Assembly: GCF_020360975.1 (NCBI RefSeq)
Contig: NW_025408672.1
Span: 1,240,001-1,304,000 of the forward strand
DNA length: 64,000 nt
DNA from: Hirsutella rhossiliensis
Taxonomy: Eukaryota; Ascomycota; Sordariomycetes; Hypocreales; Ophiocordycipitaceae
Reading direction: 5' to 3'
This document shows positions 1 through 10,470 of this stretch, piece after piece. The translations under genes and the position numbers were made by a program. Under the pieces are notes generated by a model, which was not told the DNA's origin, searched no databases, and saw nothing but the letters and a program-made list of their open reading frames with translations. Positions within the stretch are counted from its first letter, which is position 1, and each line of letters opens with the position of its first letter.

Positions 1-589
1 GCTCTAGGTAAGCTAAGCCTAAGTAACTTCTTATCCCGACTATTATTCTAAGCCGCCTTATTACGTAAACGTAGCCGGCTCTCTTATAGCCCGCTAACTA
101 TAGTTATAATAATATAAAGTTTATAGTATAAAGGGTTATTAGCCTATAAGTAGTTAAGCTTAATAGTCTCTTAATAAGGGTCTATAATAAGGTTAACGTT
201 AACGTCCTTCGCTAAGCTTCCTTTAACCCGCTACTTAAATAAGAAGTAGCGGACGCCTAACCGCCTATATTTAAGGTAAAAGGGGACGACGAATTTAAGG
301 TTAAAGAGATATAGGCTATATACTAAAAAAAGGTAGGCTAAGGGAAATGCTAGGAGGTTCTTATTAAGTAGCGTAGGTACCTTAACCTTATATAGGAACC
401 TATATATAAGTTTATAGGAGCTATAACCCTTAATAAGTTTAAGGCCTTATATAGACTAATAAGCGAGAATAATAAACTAATAAACTACTAATAGTCGCCT
501 AAGCTAGGACTATAAAGTAAGTAAAGTAAAGGGGGTAGTTATAGTAATATAAGTAATATAAGTGTAATAGTATAAGTAAAGATAAAAAT

Positions 590-1560
590 AGCGTTTATTA
601 TAAGGCGGAGCCCTTAAACTACCTAGGCCTATTCCTTATTATTATTATTACCTTTATTATTATCTTTATTATCGTTATCCTTATCGGCCTCCTCCTTCTT
701 ATTAGCGGCGGCGGCGGTCTCTAGGGCGCTAAGGCGGCCCTTTAAGCCTATAAGCTAGTCGGCGGCGGCGGCGGCTCTAGGGGCAAAGGGGCGGCGGCTA
801 GCGGCGGCGGTAAGGGCAGCGGCGGTAGTAGAGGCGGGCACGGCTAAGGGGACCGCTAATAGGGCGATAGAGGCGGTATCCCTAGCGCCGGGTACGTTAG
901 AGGCGGAAGTAAGGGAGCGGAGGAGTAAGGACCTACTTAGGTATAAGGCCCTATCGCTCGAGGGCGCGGAGGTTATAATAAGCGGCGGCGGCGGTATAGG
1001 GGGCTTCTTAGTAGCCCCCCGCGCCTACCTATATAAGCCGGCCTTCTAAGCCGACGCCGTAGTAAGTAAGATAGGAGGCGCCGCCTTATAGGCGCGGCCG
1101 GCGCGCGCGTACTAATAGTAGCTACCGCCGCGGCGGCGCCCGGCTTAGTCGGAGTAGTCGAGCTCCTATAACGTATAACGTATATAGGGGGCTAAGCGGG
1201 CGGCGCCGGCCTATACTTAGCGCTTATACTATAGGAGGTTAGCGGATAATATCTATTACGCTTACTTAACTATAGACTTATAAGGGTAGCGGAGATAGAG
1301 GTAGGGGCCGAGGGGCCGGGCGTTATAGGTAGCGGCGGGGATAGCGTTGTTACCCTAAGGGGCGATGTAAGGGCGAATAGTATAGTAGAGGCGGCGGCGG
1401 CGGCGGTAGGAGCGGCGGTAGCGGTAGAGTCGTCGTCGGCCGCGGCTAGCACGGCGTCGACGAACGACTCTATACGCTCTAAGAAGGAGGAGGTAAGAGA
1501 GGGAGAGGTAGATATATCTATCGCGGAAGTTAGCTTAATAAAATACGGCCTCTTACTTAG
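590..1560 (-). pseudogene. Antisense ORF remnant between chromodomain and 3' LTR of gypsy-1
   Basis: On the minus strand this GC-rich block reads as an Ala/Ser/Thr/Pro-rich protein. Its C-terminal part has a heptad-like segment (LIGLKGRLSALET, about 690-770) followed by an Asp/Asn/Lys/Glu-rich tail ending near 600. An open stretch at 1,270-1,452 is part of the same reading, in another frame, so indels have split it. The equivalent region of gypsy-B (about 28,990-27,990) keeps the same heptad segment and acidic tail. It lies opposite to pol. I do not recognise the family. It could be an accessory protein expressed antisense to the genome, or a captured gene fragment. Confidence 0.5.
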
Positions 1561-2081
1561 TAAGGCGCGGAACTTACTAGTTAGAGTTATTATTATTATT
1601 AAGGCTATTATTACTACTACTACTACTACTACTACTATAAGTATACGTTAATAGAGCGGCCTATATAGCTAAGAACGGACTAACGCCTTAAGTAGAGCGG
1701 AACTTACCTATTAATACTATTACTATAGTTAAAAAAAGGAGAGAAGGAAAGGAAGGGGGAAGGAGGGGATACCGCCTTATATACCCCTTACTAAAGAATA
1801 CTACCTAAGGTAAAGGGGACGGGTATCCTAAGGCTTATATAGGTCTAGACCGGCCGCTAGCTACCTAAGGGCGTATATAATAAGTTACGCCCTTATTTAA
1901 ATAGCTAGCTAGCTAATAAGTATAAAGCTAGGTTCTAGCTACCTAGGCTAACGGGCGTAGGGATAATAGGGCTAGTAGGGCCGGCTCGATTAATAAGAAA
2001 GGGTAGGGAAGAGCTAGCGGTATAGGCCTAATTATATAGGAGCCGTTAATAGGGCAGCCCTACGCCGCGCTTAAGGGAGGG

Positions 2082-2272
2082 TATTATATAAGAGTCTTTA
2101 ACTATTATAAGTAATAGGCTTAGGCTACGGCCTAAGCTATATAGTTATATATAGAGGGCTAGATCCTATATATATAAGGGTAGGCTAGCTACGTATAAAA
2201 GAGCTCTATATAGCTTATTAATATTATCTTATAAACGGTACTTATATATACGCCTCTACTTACTCCGTAATA
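2082..2272 (+). repeat. 3' LTR of gypsy-1
   Basis: A repeat of about 190 bp that follows a purine-rich tract (TTAAGGGAGGG) and is matched by the 3' LTR of gypsy-B at about 29,480-29,668. The start is uncertain by a few bases. The last 15-20 bases closely match the end of the 177-bp LTRs of the gag-only element at 8,599-10,465. Confidence 0.65.
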
Positions 2273-5200
2273 GTAGGACCTTCTTAAGCCCCCTTTTTAT
2301 CTTAGGGCAACGGAATTTATAGAGGGAGTATCCCTCTTTTCTAAGCTAACCTTTATATAGTAGAGAGCTTTTTCTACTATTTTAGGTAACTATAAGAGTT
2401 ACTATAAAGAGTACCTTTATAAGATAAAGCTACTAACTACTATATATATAGCTATAATAGAATCTATTAGTACTATAAAGCTAATCTCTCTTTAAGAGAA
2501 AGAGACTCTTAAGTAATAGCTTTTAAAGCTTAAGACCTTAATAGCTCTCTTAAGGGGCTATATAACTAACCGTATTAAGAAGACCTATATAGTATACCTA
2601 AGAGCCTTTTTTACTAAGAACCTACTAGCTTCTTTATAGCTAGCTAAGTAAGAAGAAATCCTTAAGGAAGCTAACTAATACTTCCTAATAAAAGCTCTTT
2701 TTAGCTAGTAGCTATAGGATATATCTCTACTAATAAAGCCTATTAATAATAGTTATTTAACTATCTTTTAAGAGGCTAGCTTAGAACTAAATAAAGAGGC
2801 TACTAAAGTATAATAGTAAGTAGTCTTATTCCTTTATAGCTAGTACTCGACCTACTACCCTTATTACTATAGCCCCCGCTACTACTACTATTGCTCTTAT
2901 AGCTCCTCCTCCCTTAAGAGCCTTAACCCTATCTTTAACGGCTACCTTAGTCCCGGCCCTAGCTCCGCTTTCTATTCTAGGCCCGGTCCCGTTAGTTAGA
3001 CCGGCCTAACTAGTCCCCTAATAGACCTTTTAGTTCGTTAGTCGAAATATTAAGGAACTAGTCGAAATCGAACCTTATTAATATTAGTAATAAGGAGTAA
3101 AGAGGAGGGGTTTTTAAGTAGACCTTTTAAATTAAAATAAGGATTCCTCGAAAAAGTAAAAGACTAGATAATAAAATAGCTACCTAGCCTATAAATCTAT
3201 AGGCTATCGGTTATTATAATACTAGTAGGTCTTTAAGGAAAACTAACCTAAAGGATTTAACCTTTTAAAGAGGCTATAAGAAATAATATAATAGTCTCTT
3301 AAGGAGGACCCCTTATTATAAAAGAAAATAAACGAGATTTAGGTTACTAAGAAATAGTAACTAACGCCGCTGCCCTTATTTAAGCTATAAATCTAAGGAA
3401 AAATCGTTAGTATAGTAAATCTAGTATTTATCTTCCCTATAGATTAATAAGACTACTTATTAAGACCCTTTAATTATCCCCTACGAAAATTAGCTATCCT
3501 TAACTTTAATACTTCCCTTAATATCTATAATATACTATTATAATTCTAGTCCTTTAAGAAAGTATAAAGGGAATACCTTATTACTAGGGAATTAACTATA
3601 TAGATAGAGGGATATAGAAGGGTGAATTTTATAATAAAATTACCTAATAGGTCTATATAAATTCTTCGACGAAAAAGGGTAGCTTTTTACCCTTAATTTC
3701 TAATAAGCTTAATTTCCTTCCGCTTTCTTTAAGAGGAAGGAATCTTCTAAGATATAACGTTAGAGCCTATAAGGCTAGTTTAAAAGAATTAAACTATTAG
3801 GCTTATCGAGGAAAAATTCGGTTAATTTATTCTCGAATTCTAACTTATCTTTAAGAAGGAATCTCTTAAGAAGTTAGCTTTCCTTACTTAAAGGAAGGTA
3901 GGTTTAAAGGACCCTCTTTTAGTAGCCTAAGGAGATATTCTTCTTTAGTACGTACGACTTAGTTACCTAGGCCCCCTAGCTTTATATAAGCTAGGCCTAT
4001 AATAGGGCGTATAAATAAGGGGCCTAAAGACTATCGAATATAAATACTATAGCTAAGGAAAGACTAAGAGATAAATTTTTAAACGAACCCCTTTATAGCT
4101 AGACTAGCTATATAAGGAAATTTAGGTTAACTAAACTAACGTCTCTAAGGATTAAGAAAGCTTTATTAAGGTAATATTTTTATAGAAGCTTTTTTAAGGA
4201 TAGTTTTCCCTTATCTCTTATAGACCTACCTAAGTAAGTATAACTAGTCTAACTTCTAGGAGTTTATTAACTAGATAAAATCCTACTTTAGTAATAAGGT
4301 AAAGATAATACGGTTTAATAAAGAGCTATTTATAAAGGATATCTTAAATTAGCTTTAAAAAAGGGGCATTTTACCCCTCTTATTAGTACTAAATACCTAG
4401 GCCTAGAAAAAAGGGGTAGAAAGATTAAGGGGTACTATAATAGAAAGGGCCTATATAATAAGACTTACTATAAAGCTTCCCTATAACCTTTAAAGGGAAG
4501 TCGTTAAGACCGCTTATTACCTATAAAACCGGACCCCTAAAGGGACTACCTAAGGAATAGACTAGAAATCCCCCCTTAAGCTCTTTACGAAAAAAAGGGC
4601 CTTGCTAGCCTACCTTTATACCTATAGCTATAAGGTATATATAATAAATACTAATATATAGCTAAAAAGGAAGAAGAAAAAAAAGCTTAATCCTAGAGCC
4701 TTTATTAGTTACCTTATTAATTATAACTCTATAAATATATTCTAGATCTAGATTCCTCTTTTATAAAAGGTTATTTTAACTAGGGATATAATTTTCGACG
4801 AATCTAGCCTCTTTAACGGAAAGAGGGATTAATAGCCCCTCTTACTCTTATAAAGTTAGCTAATTTAAAAGATCTAAATCCCCTCTTTTTAATAGTCTTA
4901 AGAAGAGCTCTTAGATAAAGAAATAAAAGAAGAAACTAACGTTAAAGTAGTTAAGGATAACGCTAACGTTAAAGAAGAAAAAGAAAAGGAAGCTACTAAA
5001 TTAGATAATCTAGATAAAGAAGGAGACTATAAGAAAGCAATAGAGCTAGAATACGCCTACCTCCCTATACCTCTTTTTATAGAATAAGAAGAAGATCTAA
5101 AAGTAGCTTTTTTAGTTAGTCTTCCTATCTTAACCCTTAAAGGGGTAGGAAAGGTACCTCTCTTAAAGGATTACCTAGCTACCTTTTTATCCCTACTTTA

Positions 5201-7113
5201 AGAAGTAAAGGAAGGTATAGGGCCCGATACTAAAGAAGACTAATTTCTCCCTTATTTCGATCGTTTTTCTAACTTCTATTTAACGCTAATAGAAGATAGT
5301 TCCTATAGAGCGTTTATAGTTAGCTAGCTTTTTAAGCTAATATTAGTAAGGAAGGTATATAAAAGAGACCTCCCGGACCTACTAGTAAACTAAAAGTAGC
5401 TAGAAAAACACCCCTTTAAAGATTAGTTTTTCTAAGCCTAGAAAGACTACCTAGCCTTATATAACGAGATAGGGTCTTTTAAAGAGGTTCTTAAGGAAAA
5501 GGTAAGAGTAAAATAGGTCCTTAGCTATAAGTAGGTCTTTATCTATAAGACTAATAAATATAGCTTCCTTTAAAAGTATAAGGCCTAGCTAGTTATCTAT
5601 AAGAATTAATAGGAAAAAGGGGATCTACCTACTAAGGTAACTACCTTAGTAATAATATTATTTCGGACCCTTATAGCTATAGTAGTAGAATTCGACCTCG
5701 AGCTTAATTAAATAAATATAGTTAACGCCTTTATTAACTACCCTCTTAAAAAAGATAAAGTTATTTATATATAACTTCCTCTTAGTTTCTAATAGCTAGG
5801 AAAGGTTCTATAGCTTAGTAAAGCTTTATATAGACTATAAAGATTACTCCTTTTATAGTAATAGTATTTAACTAGTTCCCTTAAAGCCCTAGGCTTTAAT
5901 AAAGTCCCTTAGGAACTATATATAATATAAAAGGGTAAAATTATAGTCTTCTTTTATATCGACGATATTATCTAGGCCTACTTAAAAGAGAAAGAAGTAA
6001 CTACTAAGGAGGCTATAAAAGGCCTATAATAAAGGTATAAGATAACTAAGCTAAGGGAGCTAAAGTAGTTCTTAGGGATATAAATCCTTTAAAATAGGTC
6101 TTAATAGACTATCTAGCTTACCTAAGACGCTTATATTAATATAGTTGCTTATAAATTCTTTCTTTATTCCCTCGATAAGAAGCTTCCCTCTACTCCTATA
6201 TTAAATAAAGACCTTTTACTTAATCCGTCCTTTTAAGCTAAGGAGTAAGAGAAACACTAATATTAATAGAAGGTAAGCTCCTTACTTTTTTTAGCTATTT
6301 CTATTAGACCGGATATCTCTTTTACGGTCTCTTAGCTAGCTAGGCATAACTAGAATCCTAGCCCTAGGCACTAAGAAGTAATAGACCGAGCTATTCCTTA
6401 TCTTTATTTAATAAGATTATAGAGTCTACGCTTAGGAGGGTAGGGAAGGAAACTAGCTACCGAAATCTTCCTTTATTTAAGCGATTCGTCCTTTATAGAT
6501 AATTTATTAAATAGAAAGAGCTTATAAAGGTATATTATATCCCTTTTTAAAGGAACTATTACTTAAAGAGCTTTAAAGTAAGCCACCGTTATAACTTTTA
6601 GTATAAAGGTAGAGCTACTAGCTCTTTTAAAAGTATTAAAAGAAGCGATTTTCCTTAGCTAGCTACTAATATCTCTATAACTATAAATTCCGATCCTATT
6701 AGCTATAAAATATAATAATATATAGACTATATAAATTCTTATAAAGGAAAATATTAAGCTATTAACCTAGCTATAGTATATTAATATCTATTAGTATTAG
6801 TTACGCTAAGAGGTTTAAAGGGGACTTATTTCCGTTTATTAAGTTCTAATAGTATTAATAAAAGCTAACGGTCTTATAAAGCCCTTACTAAAGTAAAAGC
6901 TAGCTATCTTTTTATAGTAAATTAAGCTAAAAGATATTTAAGAGAAGCTACCCTTAGAAGCTTACTTTAAAAGTCTATAAGAGGAGCTAATAGTACGTAG
7001 GAAGAAGGAGACGTCTATAGCGAAAGAAAGGAATTAAGACTTATCCTAAAAGGGGACCCCTAGCTTAATTAGGACTTATTCTTTTTAAAAGGCCCCCTTT
7101 TTAAGGACTTATC
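2273..7113 (+). mobile_element. RIP-mutated Ty1/copia element (copia-B), left part
   Basis: A copia-type gag-pol read on the plus strand once TAA/TAG are allowed for CAA/CAG/TGG. A gag-like helical region lies at about 2,300-2,990. The reverse transcriptase is at about 5,690-6,300, with the YIDD form of the copia active-site motif near 5,955. An RNase H region runs from about 6,450 to 6,990. Its 5' end is missing because gypsy-1 abuts it at 2,273. At 7,113 it is interrupted by gypsy-A and resumes at 23,560 after the duplicated TTATC. An inverted partial copy lies at about 34,545-36,060. No functional ORF survives. Confidence 0.75.
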
Positions 7114-7568
7114 TATTATAACTACGGCTACTAGGCCGCTAATAGTCGACCGCGTTAAGCACGTAATACGGTCTAATAGATAAATAGTTAGTATAACTAT
7201 CTAATAGATATAGGATTAAAGGGATCGTAAAGATCTAAGTAATCTAGGATTAATAAGATTACTATACTTTATATAATTTAACGTTAGGGATTATAGCTAG
7301 GCCTATAATCTAAAGATAGTCTTTATAGGTATATATAGTTACCTACTTTTACTCCTTTAAATAAATAGCTCTCTAGCTTTTAATATATTATAGATCTTTA
7401 TTACGATTCTATCTTTAATTTTAATTACTTAGTTATAGTCTATAGTCTATAACCTCTAACTTATTACTAACGTAATATATATATTATTACTTAGACTACG
7501 CCCTATTATATTTACTAATATAAACCCCTCGATAGGTTTATCCCTTAGGAATAATACTAGTCGTTATA
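7114..7568 (+). repeat. 5' LTR of gypsy-A
   Basis: 455 bp, starting TATTATAACTACGG and ending GTCGTTATA. It pairs without gaps with 23,100-23,554. Differences at both ends are C/T or G/A, which fits RIP of an original TG...CA LTR. Confidence 0.85.
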
Positions 7569-7639
7569 TATTAAAAGCTCTTATTTAGTATAATACTGCG
7601 TTACTCTAAGTAATATCGTAACTATTAATATACCTATAT

Positions 7640-8593
7640 AGTAAACTAGATTAACTAACTTTAGAGCTATTATATCGCCTTAAGATATAATACGCGAGAT
7701 TATTACCCTTTAATATAAGGTATAGTTACTTAAGAATAAAGGAGGTAATAAATAAGTTAAGGACCTTAGAGAAGTAGTTAAACTAAAATAGCTAGGACTA
7801 TTCGATAGTACTTATAGTACGCTTTAAGACTTTCTTACTTAACTTAAGGCCTACTACTAGTTTTACCCTACTAAACTCTTAGACCTAGTTAAAAAGGTAC
7901 TCTATATAGGAAATTATTTATTTAGAACGGTACTTACTTAGTTTAGACCTATTATAAGGGATTTTCTCGATAACTAACTAGCGCGATAAGATAATAAGAT
8001 AAATAAAGTCTTTACTAGTTTCTAAGGATTTAAAGAAGCTATTATAAAGGTATTTAAAATAACTAATAAGGAATAAGAAGCTAAATAGAAACTTTAAGAA
8101 CTCTAATAAAGGATTTTAGTATTAAATTATACTATAAAGTTCTATTAAGTTACCTTAAAACTTAATTAAGATAACGAACCTTTTATATTACGATTCTATA
8201 ACGCGCTTAAAGAAGAAGTTAAGGATAAGCTTTATAAGGGAAATTAACTTAATAACCTCTTAGACTATATTACTATAGTAGTATAAATTAATAATAGATA
8301 GTATACGTAACGCTAAGAAAAGAAATAAAGAAGAGGAAACTAAAACCCTTCTTATAAAAATAACTTTAACTAACGCGCTAACTATAAAAAGAAGCGCGAA
8401 ACTCTTATTACCTATACCTATATAACTAACTTAAGTAGGATAGACCTAAACGTAATATAAAAAAGTAAAGGAAAGTATTTTAACTATAGGAAACTTAGAT
8501 ATTACTTTAAAAAATATAGATAACTTTATAAGGAGAAGAAAACCTATTAAGTACTAGCCCTAGAAAGTAAGAAATACCTAAACGCTATTAATA
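7640..8593 (+). pseudogene. gypsy-A gag remnant with zinc knuckle
   Basis: A plus-strand reading with RIP stops gives a gypsy gag ending in a Lys/Arg-rich nucleocapsid. The zinc knuckle is recognisable at about 8,470-8,525, where the Cys positions of the CCHC motif now read Tyr (YFNYRKLRYYFKKYRQ), as expected for TGC-to-TAC changes. The reading stops where the gag-only element inserted after TSD AATAG (8,594-8,598). Confidence 0.65.
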
Positions 8594-8598
8594 AATAG

Positions 8599-8775
8599 TA
8601 TAAGGGCTTTTGCCCTATATAGGCCTAGACTAGGGTTTAGGCTAAGTCTATATATAAGCGGCCTCCGCGCCTATATAGGCTAGGCCTATACTTCTCTTCC
8701 TTTTCCCCCTTATAGATTATTAACCTTCTTTTAATAGACCGTACCTAAGCCGATGCCTTTACTTACTCCGTAATA
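8599..8775 (+). repeat. 5' LTR of gag-only element
   Basis: 177 bp. It starts TATAAGGGCTTTT and ends CCGTAATA, and is repeated at 10,289-10,465 and again at 30,900-31,076 with mainly C/T and G/A changes. Confidence 0.85.
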
Positions 8776-8989
8776 GTATAATCTACCTTTTATTTTACCT
8801 TCTTTATATCCCTATATATAGAATAGCTATTTTTAGCTACCTTTAAAGCTAACGTTTAATTACCTAGTTTAGTTAAATCGCCCGCGCCGGTATATATATA
8901 TACGAAATATCTATACTCTTATAGTTATAAAATTAAGGCGAATATAATACTTAGTTCGCTTAGGCAATTAAGAGCCTCTTATAATAGTA

Positions 8990-9900
8990 GGGCTCTATAC
9001 GACTAAGAGCGGTACTACTATACCTTAGTAAGTTCGACGGCTCCTTTATAGAGCTCGAGCTATAGCTACTTTATATAAAAGCGAAGCTTTATACCGATAG
9101 CGCTATAATAAGGGATATCCGCGCTTAATTCGACTATCTTTACGCGAGCTTATCCCTACGCCTATAAAGGTATCTCTTACTATTTACGCGTACTAATATA
9201 AACGGACTAGCCGACCTCCTTATAAAGCTCTATATTAATTACGGCGAACCAAACGTAGCTAAGTTAGTAGGCTAAGAGCTTATAACGCTCCGTTAAAAGC
9301 GGAGTAAAGCTATTCCGGCCTACTTTATACGGTTCGAAGAGGTGCTTTATCGAGCAGACGTATATAGCTAGCCTAACGCGATAAAGTATAATTACCTTAT
9401 TACGAGCTTAAATTCGGATTAGCGTACCTATTTAAGCGAAAGGTCTATATTACTAGATATATATATTAATCTCGTCTACCTTCTTCGCGAGCTTAGTAGT
9501 AATAAGTTTCTTTTTTTATTTTCTTTTATAGTATAAGAAGAGGATAACGCTAGTAATACTATAGATATCTCTATCTCCGCCTTAAGGACCGAGGATAGAA
9601 AGAGGTAGCGATAAGAGGGTCGCTATATAGGCTACGGTAGTAAATCCTATTAGTTTCCAAAGTACCCGCGCTAGGAGGCGCGGGTAAACGTACTCTAAGT
9701 AGTAGAGGGGCGCACGCGCTAGGATAGAAAGGAGGTTAGGTTCGACGATAGCGACTCTAGTAACGAGTAATCTTAGTAACGCCTCTATAGGCTTCGTCGG
9801 CGTCCCCTCGCATACGGTAGCAGCTACTATATAGACGGGACGTATACCTATAGCAACCGAAAGGGCGGCTAAGATATAAGAAGGCCGCTAATATAATATA
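8990..9900 (+). pseudogene. gag of the gag-only element, RIP-mutated
   Basis: Reading plus-strand TAA/TAG as Gln gives a capsid-like helical protein. Recognisable pieces include LDGSFIELELQLL, FDYLYASLSLRLQRYL, and LYINYGEPNVAKLVGQEL followed by a basic YFIRFEEVLYRA stretch. This follows the usual retrotransposon gag layout (helical domain, then the conserved aromatic/basic block about 60 residues later). No zinc knuckle is obvious. The homologous segment in the second copy (29,855-30,890) keeps the same reading, so the frame is not chance. Confidence 0.6.
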
Positions 9901-10288
9901 ACTATAGCGAAAGGGAGTGCCTATATAGCCCTATATAGGAGGGAGCAAAGCCTTATATACCGGAGTACCGTCCCTTATATTATAGTACTAAGAGCTACTA
10001 CCGTGCGCCGATATAGGGGGGGCGGGATACTATAAGCTTACCGAAGCTAGCTATACGCCGTTCTACGTGCCTCTACTCCTTAGCTAGAGGTACTAAAGCC
10101 CGACTCCTAGGGCGCGGCCCCTACTAATAATATAGTCTATCTAAGAAGCTTACTTAGGAGGGTATTATACGTTATTTACTAACGTTTTTTCCGCGACTAA
10201 GCGTATATAGTCCGCGAGGTTCCGTCTTAAGCGCGGTATTAAGTATTATTTAGAGGCGCGCCTTTTTAAAAGCTAGGTAGGGGTATAA

Positions 10289-10465
10289 TATAAGGGCTTT
10301 TACCCTATATAGGCCTAGACTAGGGTCTAGGCTAAGTCTATATATAAGCGGCCTCCGCGCTTATATAGGCTAGGCCTATACTTCTCTTTCTTTTCCCTTT
10401 TATAGATTATTAACCTTCTTTTAACGGACCGTACTTAAGCCTATACCTCTACCTACTCTATAATA
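10289..10465 (+). repeat. 3' LTR of gag-only element
   Basis: 177 bp, the same length as the 5' LTR. It is followed directly by the duplicated AATAG at 10,466-10,470. Confidence 0.85.
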
Positions 10466-10470
10466 AATAG

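Larger units (their letters stand above)
1..2272 (+). mobile_element. 3' end of RIP-mutated Ty3/gypsy element (gypsy-1)
   Basis: This is the right-hand end of a gypsy element whose pol lies outside the window. Its sequence repeats at about 27,400-29,668 with many C/T and G/A differences, which identifies it as the same family as gypsy-B. Reading left to right it shows the last part of the integrase region, a chromodomain-like stretch (about 250-490), a GC-rich block of about 1 kb that is best read on the opposite strand, and a 3' LTR. The DNA has hardly any CA or TG, so the plus-strand reading is full of TAA and TAG where CAA, CAG or TGG would stand. It ends exactly at 2,272, where copia-B sequence begins, so it probably inserted into copia-B. 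That cannot be confirmed because the left end is not in the window. Confidence 0.75.
8599..10465 (+). mobile_element. Gag-only LTR retroelement (TR-GAG-like), 1,867 bp
   Basis: A complete element with two 177-bp LTRs and perfect 5-bp target duplications AATAG (8,594-8,598 and 10,466-10,470), inserted in gypsy-A. The 1.5 kb between the LTRs reads as a single gag-type capsid protein followed by a Gln/Arg/Ser-rich tail. There is no room for, and no trace of, protease, reverse transcriptase or integrase. A 5'-truncated second copy is at 29,855-31,076, so this is a family and not a one-off deletion. Known gag-only LTR elements in plants are called TR-GAG; a fungal equivalent is my inference. It must have been mobilised by another element's enzymes, and the shared LTR ends point to the gypsy-1/gypsy-B family. 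Confidence 0.75.

Noticed and set aside
1270..1452. A 60-aa minus-strand ORF as an independent gene
   Set aside because: It is a fragment of the antisense reading in a RIP-mutated gypsy element; stops and indels surround it.
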